A DNA stretch of 64,000 bases from the NCBI GenBank assembly GCA_963776935.1, contig CAVZOP010000010.1, forward strand, positions 105,117 through 169,116, written 5' to 3'. A program made the position numbers and the translations under genes. The notes beneath the pieces were generated by a model. It was given only the letters and a program-made list of their open reading frames with translations. It was not told the DNA's origin and searched no databases. Of the stretch, positions 9,540 to 16,620 are shown one piece after another. This stretch comes from JALOLG01 sp963776935. GTDB lineage: Bacteria; Actinomycetota; Acidimicrobiia; Acidimicrobiales; Ilumatobacteraceae. The number at the start of each line of letters is the position of its first letter. Positions within the stretch are counted from its first letter, which is position 1.

Positions 9540-11549
9540 TCAGCTGGTGGAGCAGGAGGCGACGCGCTCGTCGTACTCGGGATCGTCGAACACCTGGTAC
9601 CAGTTGCGACCCTCGAAGCACTCGGGCTTCGTGTACTCGATGGGCAGGTCGGCCTCCTGCACCGCGCCGGATGCGACGAGGGCGAGGAAGCACGGACGCG
9701 CCGCGTCGATGACCTCGAAGAACGCCGCGTCGGTCATCGTGAAGCTGCTCCAGTAGGCCTCGGCGACACCGCACTCGGGATACAGCATCTCGAGCGGCGC
9801 CTCCCAGCCTTGGGCCTCGCCGGCCGCCACGACTTCCTGGAAGCACGTGCTCGCCTCGGTGGCATCGACGAGCTCCCAGCAGCGTGTGAGCGGCGACTCC
9901 ATCACGGTGTCGTCGGGGAACGTGTCCTCCGGGAACGTCTCGTCGACGACGGTGTCGTCGGGGAATGGCTCGTCGAACAATGTGTCCTCGGGGATCACGT
10001 CGTCGACGAAGGGATCGTCGAGGAACGGGTCGTCGAGGAACGGATCGTCCATGTCGAAATCGGAGACGCCGAAGAAGTCCTCGAAGAACGCTTCCACGGC
10101 GGGCGGGACGGCCTCGATGATGGCGTCGAGCTCGGAGCGGTCGAGGGCCCTGGCAAACGCGAGCAACTGGTCGTAGTAGGTGCCGATCGGGCTCACATAC
10201 CACGATCCGTCGGTTTCGACGATGGTCAAACCCGGCTGGTCGTAGTCGGCGAACGCCTCGGTGAGGACGTCGATCAGGTCGCGTACCGGGCCATCCGAGA
10301 ACATGTCCTCGAACTGCTCGAACTCGTCGCCGGTCAGCTGCTCGTCGACGTCGCAGGAGTTGAACTCCTCACCTTCGGCGGTGGCCGTGACGCATCCGTC
10401 GGCGTACTTCAGGTCGAACGCCGCGCCGTCGACGGAACCCTGGGCGACCAAGAGGTCGATCGACGCATGACGGCGCGACCCGTCGCCGGTGACGGTGTAC
10501 TCGGCCTGGGTGATGTCGAGCTCGATCGGGGCCTCGTCGAGCATCGCCTGGGCCTCGTCGATGAACAGTGGCGCGTACCGCTGGAGGGCCGCCGCCTCGC
10601 CCGGGTTGAGGGCGGCGATGACCGCCGTCAGATCGAGCGCCTCGAGGGCGTCGAGCAGCTCGTCGAGCGCGTCTTCCGGGTTCTCGCCGCCCTTCGGCTG
10701 GATCCCGCTGGCGGGGATGTCGAGCGGCTGGTCGGCGCCCAAGCGGGCCTGCTCGGCAGCCGTGAAGAACACACTGAGGTACCACCGACCATCGACCTCG
10801 ACGGCCGTGATCGGGATGTCGAGCTCGGTGCTGGTGCTCTCGTCGAGCTCGGACAAGTCGATGTCGTCGCCGAAGTCGAGGATCAGGTCGCCGACAGGCA
10901 GCGCCTCGCCGTCGATCTCGGCCGTGATCTCACCCGACAGCTCGAGGTTGGTGATGTCGTCGACGTTCGTCTCGACCGTTTCGACCGACCCGTCGGTGAT
11001 CGACAGGTCGATGCCGTTGAAGTCAGCCAGATCAGCGTCCGAGCTGAGCACCTCGAGCCGCGACAGCTCCGACACCCAGTCGATCGTCGGCTGCTTGAAC
11101 ACTTCGCGCTCGCCGGGCATCAACATGTCGAAGATGCCGAGCACGTCTTCGTTCTCGATCGCGACGAGCATCTGCTCGCCGAGCTCCTCGGCGCTCGCCG
11201 CGCCACCGGAGTTGCTGCTGGCGAGTTGGGTGGCGGCGAACGTCGCCGCCCCACCGACAGCGAGCACGGTGACGACCGCGGCGACGAGGACGCCCTTGCG
11301 GCGCCGCGCCGGGGGCGGGGATGCTGTCTCGAACGTTGCGGTGTTCGGTGGTGGCCCGGCGGGCACCGTCATCGACGGCGGCCCGGTGGTGGCGTCGGGG
11401 CCGACCGTTTGATGGGAGACGACCGGTTCGGCCGGTGGGAGGTACGGGCCCGTTGGCAGCGGCGGTGGCGGCGGTGTCGCGGAGCCGGACGGCGCCGGGG
11501 GCGGGGGTGTCCCGCTGCCGGGTGGCATCCAGTCGGAATCGTCGCTCAT
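9540..11549 (-). CDS. Proline-rich single-pass membrane protein with large acidic outer region
   Basis: A 669-residue protein of unknown function. Residues 1-83 are rich in proline and glycine (cytoplasmic), followed by an ARRRK stop-transfer signal and one membrane span (GVLVAAVVTVLAVGGAA, about 88-104). The outer part contains two similar Ala/Asp-rich segments (LGEQMLVAIENEDVLGIFDML and ALDELLDALEALDLTAVIAAL) that look like repeated copies of one domain. Near 10,070-9,900 a run of acidic repeats (DDPFLDDPFLDDPFVDD, then PEDT/PDDT units) forms a probable linker. The C-terminal 120 residues have six cysteines spaced like a disulfide-stabilised module (CWELVDATEASTCF to CFEGRNWYQVFDD). Some databases label similar proteins FliL-like; I see no support for a flagellar role. 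Confidence 0.75.
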   Translation of the reverse strand: MSDDSDWMPPGSGTPPPPAPSGSATPPPPPLPTGPYLPPAEPVVSHQTVGPDATTGPPSMTVPAGPPPNTATFETASPPPARRRKGVLVAAVVTVLAVGGAATFAATQLASSNSGGAASAEELGEQMLVAIENEDVLGIFDMLMPGEREVFKQPTIDWVSELSRLEVLSSDADLADFNGIDLSITDGSVETVETNVDDITNLELSGEITAEIDGEALPVGDLILDFGDDIDLSELDESTSTELDIPITAVEVDGRWYLSVFFTAAEQARLGADQPLDIPASGIQPKGGENPEDALDELLDALEALDLTAVIAALNPGEAAALQRYAPLFIDEAQAMLDEAPIELDITQAEYTVTGDGSRRHASIDLLVAQGSVDGAAFDLKYADGCVTATAEGEEFNSCDVDEQLTGDEFEQFEDMFSDGPVRDLIDVLTEAFADYDQPGLTIVETDGSWYVSPIGTYYDQLLAFARALDRSELDAIIEAVPPAVEAFFEDFFGVSDFDMDDPFLDDPFLDDPFVDDVIPEDTLFDEPFPDDTVVDETFPEDTFPDDTVMESPLTRCWELVDATEASTCFQEVVAAGEAQGWEAPLEMLYPECGVAEAYWSSFTMTDAAFFEVIDAARPCFLALVASGAVQEADLPIEYTKPECFEGRNWYQVFDDPEYDERVASCSTS

Positions 11550-11636
11550 GGATGGCGAAGGCTACCGACGGTGCGTGCGCGACCCTTGGCGCGTGCAGGA
11601 GTTCTAGAACACGTCAAGGCGTTAGCGTCATCGAGG

Positions 11637-12530
11637 ATGCGTGTCGCGATCACAGGCTCCAGCGGTTTGATCGGGACCGCGCTGAGCGCGCGTCTCACCC
11701 GGCAGGGACACGACGTCGTCCCCGTCGTCCGCCGCGACGCGGCACCGGGCGAGATCGCCTGGGATCCCGAGCGTGGCACGCTCGACCCGGCCGCCCTCGC
11801 CGGCGTGAATGCCGTGGTGAACCTCGCGGGTGCAGGGATCGCCGGCCGCCGTTGGACCGATTCCTACAAGCGCCAGATCCTCGACAGTCGAACCCGCACG
11901 ACCAGCCTGATCTCCCGCGCGATCGCGACCGCCGACGACGGTCCGAAGGTGCTGCTGTCGGGATCGGGCATCGACGTCTACGGCGACCAGGGCGACACGA
12001 TGCTCGACGAGACGTCGCCGACTGGTACCGGTTTCCTCGCCGAGGTCTGCACCGCGTGGGAGGCGGCCACCGCCGAGGCCGCGGCCGCGGGCGCACGCGT
12101 CGCCCATCTGCGCACCAGCATGGTGCTGTCGGCGCAGGGCGGTGCGCTGCGCAAGATGCTGCCGCTGTACAAGCTCGGGCTCGGCGGCCGCACCGGGAGC
12201 GGCAGGCAGTGGGTGAGCTGGATCTCGATCGACGACGAGGTGGCAGCGATCGAGCACCTGCTCGACAGCGAGGTGTCGGGACCCGTCAACCTCGCCGCAC
12301 CCAACCCGGTCACCAACGCCGATTTCGCCCGCACGCTCGGCCACGTGCTGAAGCGTCCGGCGTTCGTGCCGCTGCCGGCGTTGGCGCCGAAGCTGGTGCT
12401 CGGCGGCGAGCTCGTCGACACGTTGCTGCTCGAGGGCAAACGAGTGTTGCCGCGCGTGCTCGAGGGCGACGGCTACGCCTTCGCCCACCCGACGCTCGAG
12501 TCGGCGCTGCGAGCGGTGCTCGGACGCTGA
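11637..12530 (+). CDS. TIGR01777-type NAD(P)-dependent epimerase (extended SDR)
   Basis: 297 residues from ATG 11637. The Rossmann motif GSSGLIGTAL stands at 7-16, NLAGAGIAGRRW is the family signature after the third strand, and DVYGDQG contains the active-site tyrosine in place of the YxxxK of classical SDRs. The C-terminal domain with GNxVSWISxxD-like sequence (RQWVSWISIDDEVAA) and the LAAPNPVTNADFA motif are typical of the YfcH/SDR39U1 group. Its substrate is unknown in most organisms. Length is normal for the family. The frame is open far upstream, but sequence before 11,637 has no homologous look and lies over an antisense gene. Confidence 0.93.
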   Translation: MRVAITGSSGLIGTALSARLTRQGHDVVPVVRRDAAPGEIAWDPERGTLDPAALAGVNAVVNLAGAGIAGRRWTDSYKRQILDSRTRTTSLISRAIATADDGPKVLLSGSGIDVYGDQGDTMLDETSPTGTGFLAEVCTAWEAATAEAAAAGARVAHLRTSMVLSAQGGALRKMLPLYKLGLGGRTGSGRQWVSWISIDDEVAAIEHLLDSEVSGPVNLAAPNPVTNADFARTLGHVLKRPAFVPLPALAPKLVLGGELVDTLLLEGKRVLPRVLEGDGYAFAHPTLESALRAVLGR

Positions 12531-12562
12531 CGCCCGACGTCATTCGCCCCGGCCGGCTTTCG

Positions 12563-12576
12563 ACAATCTTGATTGT
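12563..12576. promoter_or_regulatory. Candidate MarR operator
   Basis: ACAATC and GATTGT form a perfect 6-base inverted repeat around two bases, 54 bp upstream of the MarR gene in an AT-rich pocket. A second, wider inverted pair (CCGCAA at 12,579 and TTGCGG at 12,604) lies between it and the start. MarR proteins commonly bind short AT-rich palindromes in their own promoters; binding here is inference. Confidence 0.4.
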
Positions 12577-12630
12577 TACCGCAACTTTTGTGCTCATGCA
12601 TTATTGCGGCTGGTCGGTTACCATCGAGCC

Positions 12631-13107
12631 ATGCACAGCGCGAACGCGACCACTGTCCGCTGGCTCGACAGCTCCGAGATGCGCGCCTGGCGCACGTATG
12701 TCGAGACCGTGGGCGATCTCACCACCGCGATCGAGACCGATCTTGCACCGACCGGGCTGACGCTCGGCGACTACCAGTTGCTGGTGTACCTGTCGGAGGC
12801 CCCCGATCGGCGGATGCGCATGTGTGATCTCGCCGTGGCGCTGCAACTGTCGCCGAGCGGACTGACCCGCCGCCTCGACGGGCTCGTCCGGAACGGGTTC
12901 GTCATGCGCATCGGGTCCGACGACGACCGCCGGGTGATGCTGGCAGTGCTCACCGACAGCGGCTTCGAGGCGCTCGAGGCGGCCGCCCCGATCCACGTCG
13001 AGAGCGTCCGGCGGCGGATCCTCGACCACCTCGACCCCGGTCAGATCGAAGCGATGGGCGACGTGTTCGAAGCGATCCGCGGCGCACTCGAGTCGTCTCC
13101 GTACTGA
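12631..13107 (+). CDS. MarR family transcriptional regulator
   Basis: 158 residues with the MarR winged-helix layout: dimerisation helix 1 (about 10-45), helix-turn-helix MRMCDLAVALQLSPSGLTRRLDGLVRNGFV (about 65-95), the wing SDDDRRVMLAVLT with the conserved DxR, and C-terminal helices. It would repress or derepress nearby genes on binding a small ligand. ATG 12631 is chosen over an in-frame TTG at 12,604 because that codon overlaps a candidate operator half-site. The ArgJ-family gene begins 8 bp downstream, so the pair is likely co-transcribed, although MarR control of that gene is only an inference. Confidence 0.92.
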   Translation: MHSANATTVRWLDSSEMRAWRTYVETVGDLTTAIETDLAPTGLTLGDYQLLVYLSEAPDRRMRMCDLAVALQLSPSGLTRRLDGLVRNGFVMRIGSDDDRRVMLAVLTDSGFEALEAAAPIHVESVRRRILDHLDPGQIEAMGDVFEAIRGALESSPY

Positions 13108-13115
13108 CGGTCGAA

Positions 13116-14276
13116 ATGATGACCCGGTTGCCGGCAGGGTTCAGCTGCTACGTGTCCAATGTCGGGATCAAGGACGACTCCGACGACTTCGTGGTCGTGG
13201 CCGCCGACGCCAAATGCGCCGCCGACGGAGTGTTCACCAAGAGTCGGTTCGCTGGTCCGAGCGTGCAGGTCAGCCGCGAGCACCTGGCGGACGGGCGTGC
13301 CAGGGCGATCGTCGTCGTCTCCAAGAACGCCAACGTCGCCACGGGTCCGGCTGGGCTCCGGGACGCTCGAGAGATGGCGAGCGGCGTGGCCGAGCGGATC
13401 GGCTGCGAGCCCGGCGACGTCGTCGTCGCCTCGACGGGCGTCATCGGCCGCGCCCTGCCGATGGACCGCATCCGGGCCGGCATCGCGGCGATCCCTGTCG
13501 ACCTCCCGTCTCGTGTCGCCGACGACGCCGCCCGCGGCATCATGACCACCGACACCGTCGCCAAGGTCGCCGAGGCGACGATCGGCACGAGCGCGGCCCG
13601 CGTGGTCGGCATCGCCAAGGGAGTCGGGATGATCGAGCCCGACATGGCGACGTTGATCACGGCGATGTTCACCGACGCCGAGCTCGACCAGGCCACCCTC
13701 TCCACAGTCTTCCGGCGGGTCATCGACCGCACGTTCAACTGCGTGAGCGTCGACACCGACACGTCGACGAGCGACACCGCGGTGATCCTCGCCAGCGGCG
13801 CCGCGGGCCCGGTCGACGTCACCGACTTCGAGACGGCGCTGCACGAAGTCGCCCTGTCGCTCACCAAGCAGGTCGCCCGCGACGGTGAAGGTGCCGAGAC
13901 GCTGATCGAGGTCCACGTCGACCGCGCCCGTGACGCGGCGCAGGCCAAGCGGGTGGCGAAGGCGATCGTGAACTCGCCGCTCGTGAAGACCGCCGTCCAC
14001 GGTGCCGACCCCAACTGGGGCCGGGTCGCGATGGCCGTCGGCAAGTGCAGCGCTGACACCGACATCGACCAGGAGCAGGTCGTCATCCGCTTCGGCGACA
14101 CCGAGGTCTACCCGCACCCGCTCGACGACGCCGGGCTCGCCGGGCTGTCCGCGTACATGGCCGGTGACGCGGTGCTGATCCACGTCAGCCTCGCTACCGG
14201 CGACGGTGTGGCGACGGTGTGGGGCTGCGACCTCACCGCCGGCTACGTCCGCATCAACGCCGACTACACGACCTGA
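13116..14276 (+). CDS. argJ: ArgJ/OAT family acetyltransferase
   Basis: 386 residues, the normal length for ornithine acetyltransferase (OAT). It is made as a precursor that cleaves itself before a nucleophilic threonine; here the site is GMIEPDMATL with T179, and the oxyanion pair lies in STGVIG (107-111). The end YVRINADYTT is the classic OAT C-terminus. OAT moves acetyl from N-acetylornithine to glutamate in arginine synthesis. The motif that normally reads NSGNANACTG is SKNANVATG here, and no other arg gene is nearby, so this could be a paralogue with another substrate such as those in clavam clusters. It follows the MarR gene by 8 bp. Family certain, arginine role moderate. Confidence 0.85.
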   Translation: MMTRLPAGFSCYVSNVGIKDDSDDFVVVAADAKCAADGVFTKSRFAGPSVQVSREHLADGRARAIVVVSKNANVATGPAGLRDAREMASGVAERIGCEPGDVVVASTGVIGRALPMDRIRAGIAAIPVDLPSRVADDAARGIMTTDTVAKVAEATIGTSAARVVGIAKGVGMIEPDMATLITAMFTDAELDQATLSTVFRRVIDRTFNCVSVDTDTSTSDTAVILASGAAGPVDVTDFETALHEVALSLTKQVARDGEGAETLIEVHVDRARDAAQAKRVAKAIVNSPLVKTAVHGADPNWGRVAMAVGKCSADTDIDQEQVVIRFGDTEVYPHPLDDAGLAGLSAYMAGDAVLIHVSLATGDGVATVWGCDLTAGYVRINADYTT

Positions 14277-14332
14277 AGACTGCTCCGGCCGCCACCGGTC
14301 GAGTGCGACCGGTCGCGGCCCAGACGCGCAAG

Positions 14333-14361
14333 ATCACCCACGACCCGCCGTCGTGGGTGAT
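14333..14361. terminator. Strong hairpin after the ArgJ-family gene
   Basis: ATCACCCACGAC pairs perfectly with GTCGTGGGTGAT around a 5-base loop, 56 bp past the stop codon. There is no T-run, as is common in high-GC genomes. Outer bases (CAAGAT and ATCTTG) can extend the stem with an asymmetric bulge, so it may also be a mobile palindrome. Confidence 0.6.
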
Positions 14362-14664
14362 TCCCGCATCTTGATCCAGTGTTCGATCAGTGATTTCCGA
14401 AGAGTCTGAGGACCACCGGAATCGACCCCCGCCCGCATCTCACGTGGTGTTCCGGTGGCCCTCAGCGCTCTCTTCGACCGCCACTTACAAACAGTAAAGC
14501 AATGTCAAGCGAATGTCAAATCATTTTCTCGGAATACAAGTTTGTGTGTGTCAGGGACCGTTTTGTGTGTGTTTCCAGGCGGAATCGTCAACTGCTGGCG
14601 CCCCGAACCCCGATTGCGTCAAGTCCACGCTACGCGGCTCGGTCTCCGACTTGACCGGGATTTG
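14362..14664. other. Intergenic region between convergent genes, unusually AT-rich core
   Basis: No gene is visible. The core at about 14,480-14,575 is far richer in A and T than its surroundings and contains two copies of TTTGTGTGTGT (14,541 and 14,562) and two copies of AATGTCAA (14,501 and 14,512). An inverted pair CCACCGGAA (14,413) and TTCCGGTGG (14,450) flanks a 28-base loop. Confidence 0.6.
14491..14519 (-). promoter_or_regulatory. Possible promoter reading leftwards
   Basis: On the minus strand TTGACA (14,519-14,514) is followed after 17 bases by TACTGT (14,496-14,491), which fits the TAnnnT form of actinobacterial -10 elements. A transcript would run about 150 bases to the hairpin at 14,361-14,333. 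No coding frame is evident, so a small RNA is possible; evidence is sequence pattern only. Confidence 0.3.
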
Positions 14665-15441
14665 TCACTTCGGGGGCATCCGAATGCCGCCGTCGACCCG
14701 GATCGTCTCGGCGTTCATGTAGCTGTTGGTGACGAGCTCGAGCACCATCGACGCCAGCTCGGCCGACGAGCCGAGGCGCTGTGGGAACAGCACGCCCTTT
14801 TGCAGGTTGGCCTTGAACGCTTCGCTCCCCTCGCCCTCGCCGTAGATCGGGGTGTCGATCAGACCTGGGGCGACGGTGTTGACGCGGACCCCGATCGCGG
14901 CGAGGTCACGGGCGACCGGCAGCGTCATGCCGACGATGCCGCCCTTCGACGCCGAGTACGACGCCTGGCCGATCTGGCCGTCGAAGGCGGCGACCGAAGC
15001 GACGTTGACGATCGCCCCCCGCTCACCCGACTCGAGCGGCTCGGTCTGGCTCATCGCCGTCGCCGCCAGGCGGATGCAGTCGAACGACCCGATCAGGTTG
15101 ATCGCGATCACCCGCTTGAAGGCGTCGAGGTTGGCCGCCGACTCGTACGTCCCGTCCTTGCCGACCGTGCGCTGCGCCCAACCGATGCCGGCCGAGTTGA
15201 CCAACACGCGCAGCGGCCCCATCGACTTCGCCATCTCGACGGCGTTGATGATGTCGTCGGTGTTGGTGACGTCGACGTTGCAGAACGCCCCGCCGATCTC
15301 GTCGGCCAGCGCCGACCCCTTGTCCTCCTGGAGGTCGGCGACGACGACCTTGGCTCCCTCGGCCGCCAGGGCCCGGGCCGCCGCCGCACCGATCCCCGAT
15401 GCCCCACCCGTGACGATTGCGCTCGCGCCTGTGATGTCCAT
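14665..15441 (-). CDS. Short-chain dehydrogenase, HSD17B10/3-hydroxyacyl-CoA dehydrogenase type
   Basis: 258 residues, a classical SDR. The NAD-binding TGGASGIG is at the N-terminus, the acidic residue in VVVADLQED indicates NAD preference, NSAGIG is the stabilising motif, and the catalytic Ser-Tyr-Lys lie in NVASVAAFDGQIGQASYSASKGG. The C-terminal VDGGIRMPPK and the sequence around APGLIDTPIY match the type II 3-hydroxyacyl-CoA dehydrogenase (HSD10/FadB2x) group, which oxidises 3-hydroxyacyl-CoA or 3-hydroxy-2-methylbutyryl-CoA in fatty-acid or branched-chain degradation. It appears to be a single-gene unit. Confidence 0.92.
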   Translation of the reverse strand: MDITGASAIVTGGASGIGAAAARALAAEGAKVVVADLQEDKGSALADEIGGAFCNVDVTNTDDIINAVEMAKSMGPLRVLVNSAGIGWAQRTVGKDGTYESAANLDAFKRVIAINLIGSFDCIRLAATAMSQTEPLESGERGAIVNVASVAAFDGQIGQASYSASKGGIVGMTLPVARDLAAIGVRVNTVAPGLIDTPIYGEGEGSEAFKANLQKGVLFPQRLGSSAELASMVLELVTNSYMNAETIRVDGGIRMPPK

Positions 15442-15525
15442 GCCCGCCGACGATAGGCCCTCCCGTTCTGTCTGCTTCAGATGAGCGCACGGGCAGTCTG
15501 AGGCAGACAGAACCGGGGGCGCGAT

Positions 15526-16620
15526 CTAGAGGGGGGCGAATTGGCCGCTGCGGGTGTCGACGAAGCGGCGGGGGGAGCGGCCCTCGAAGCCCGACGTGAA
15601 CCAGCCGTTGACGTCGACGAGGACGTGGGCGGCCGCGAACGTCCAGATGCACACCTCACCCGTCGCGTCGACCGGCACGAGCACCGAGTTCGGCTCGACC
15701 GCACCGGATCGAATGAAGTTGACGTGCGACGCGTCCGGCGGCATCGGCGATCCACACGGCCATACCGTGAAGAACCCCCAGCCGTCCGTCTCGGCGGCCG
15801 TCACGTTCAGCGCCACGGCCGACACCCCGGACGCCGGCACGTCGCCAACGCCTGACACCGGCACCCGCAGCATCTGACCGGCACCCAACTTGCCGAGCGG
15901 CGCCCCGCGTCCCTCACGCGTGTCGACGATGCGGTCAGGGGCGCGGCCTTCGAACGAGCCCGGCTCGAACCAACCGTTGACGTCGACCAGGACGTGGGAG
16001 TCGGCGTAGGTCCAGATGCACACCTCGCCGGTGGAGTCGATGGGGGCCAGCACCGAGTTGGGCTCGACCGCGCCGGCGTCGACGAAGTTCACGTGCGACG
16101 CGTCGAGCGGCATCGGCGAGCCACACGGCCACACCGTGAAAAACCCCCAGCCCGTCGGCTCGACCGCGGTCACGTTCAACGCCACGGCCGACGCGCCCGT
16201 CGCCGGCACGCCACCGTGGCCCGCCACCGGCACCCGCAGCACCTGCCCGGCCGGCAACCGACCTACGGGCGCGCCCTGGCCGCTGCGCGTGTCGACGATG
16301 CGACGGGGGGCGCCGCCTCGAAACCCAGATTTGAACCAGCCGTTGACGTCGACCAGTACGTGCGACGCGGCGTACGTCCACACGCAGACCTCACCCGTGG
16401 AGTCGACGAGCGCGAGCACCGAGTTCGGTTCGACGGCACCGGGTGACAGGAAGTTGACATGCGATGCGTCCGGTGGCATCGGCGATCCACACGGCCACAC
16501 CGTGAAGAACCCCCAACCGGACGGGTCGACGGCGGTGACGTTCAGTGCCACGGCGGTCACGCCGGTGGACGGCACGTCGCCGACGCCCGGGATCTTGATC
16601 CGCAGGAAGCGCCCGGCGCC
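15526..16620 (-). repeat. Three tandem coding repeats of about 366-369 bp
   Basis: The anchor GCATCGGCGA recurs at 15,741, 16,110 and 16,476 within near-identical surroundings. These encode the three C-terminal repeats of the SpoIID-SGNH protein. The DNA-level similarity is much higher than between the same repeats in the other three proteins, implying recent duplication or gene conversion within this gene. Confidence 0.85.

Noticed and set aside
8964..12530. A very long forward frame of 1,188 codons
   Set aside because: Only its last part (11,637-12,530) encodes a recognisable protein. The rest lies antisense to two real minus-strand genes and reflects the lack of stop codons in high-GC sequence.
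14480..14575. A tRNA or other known structured RNA in the AT-rich patch
   Set aside because: No cloverleaf, T-loop motif or acceptor stem could be built.
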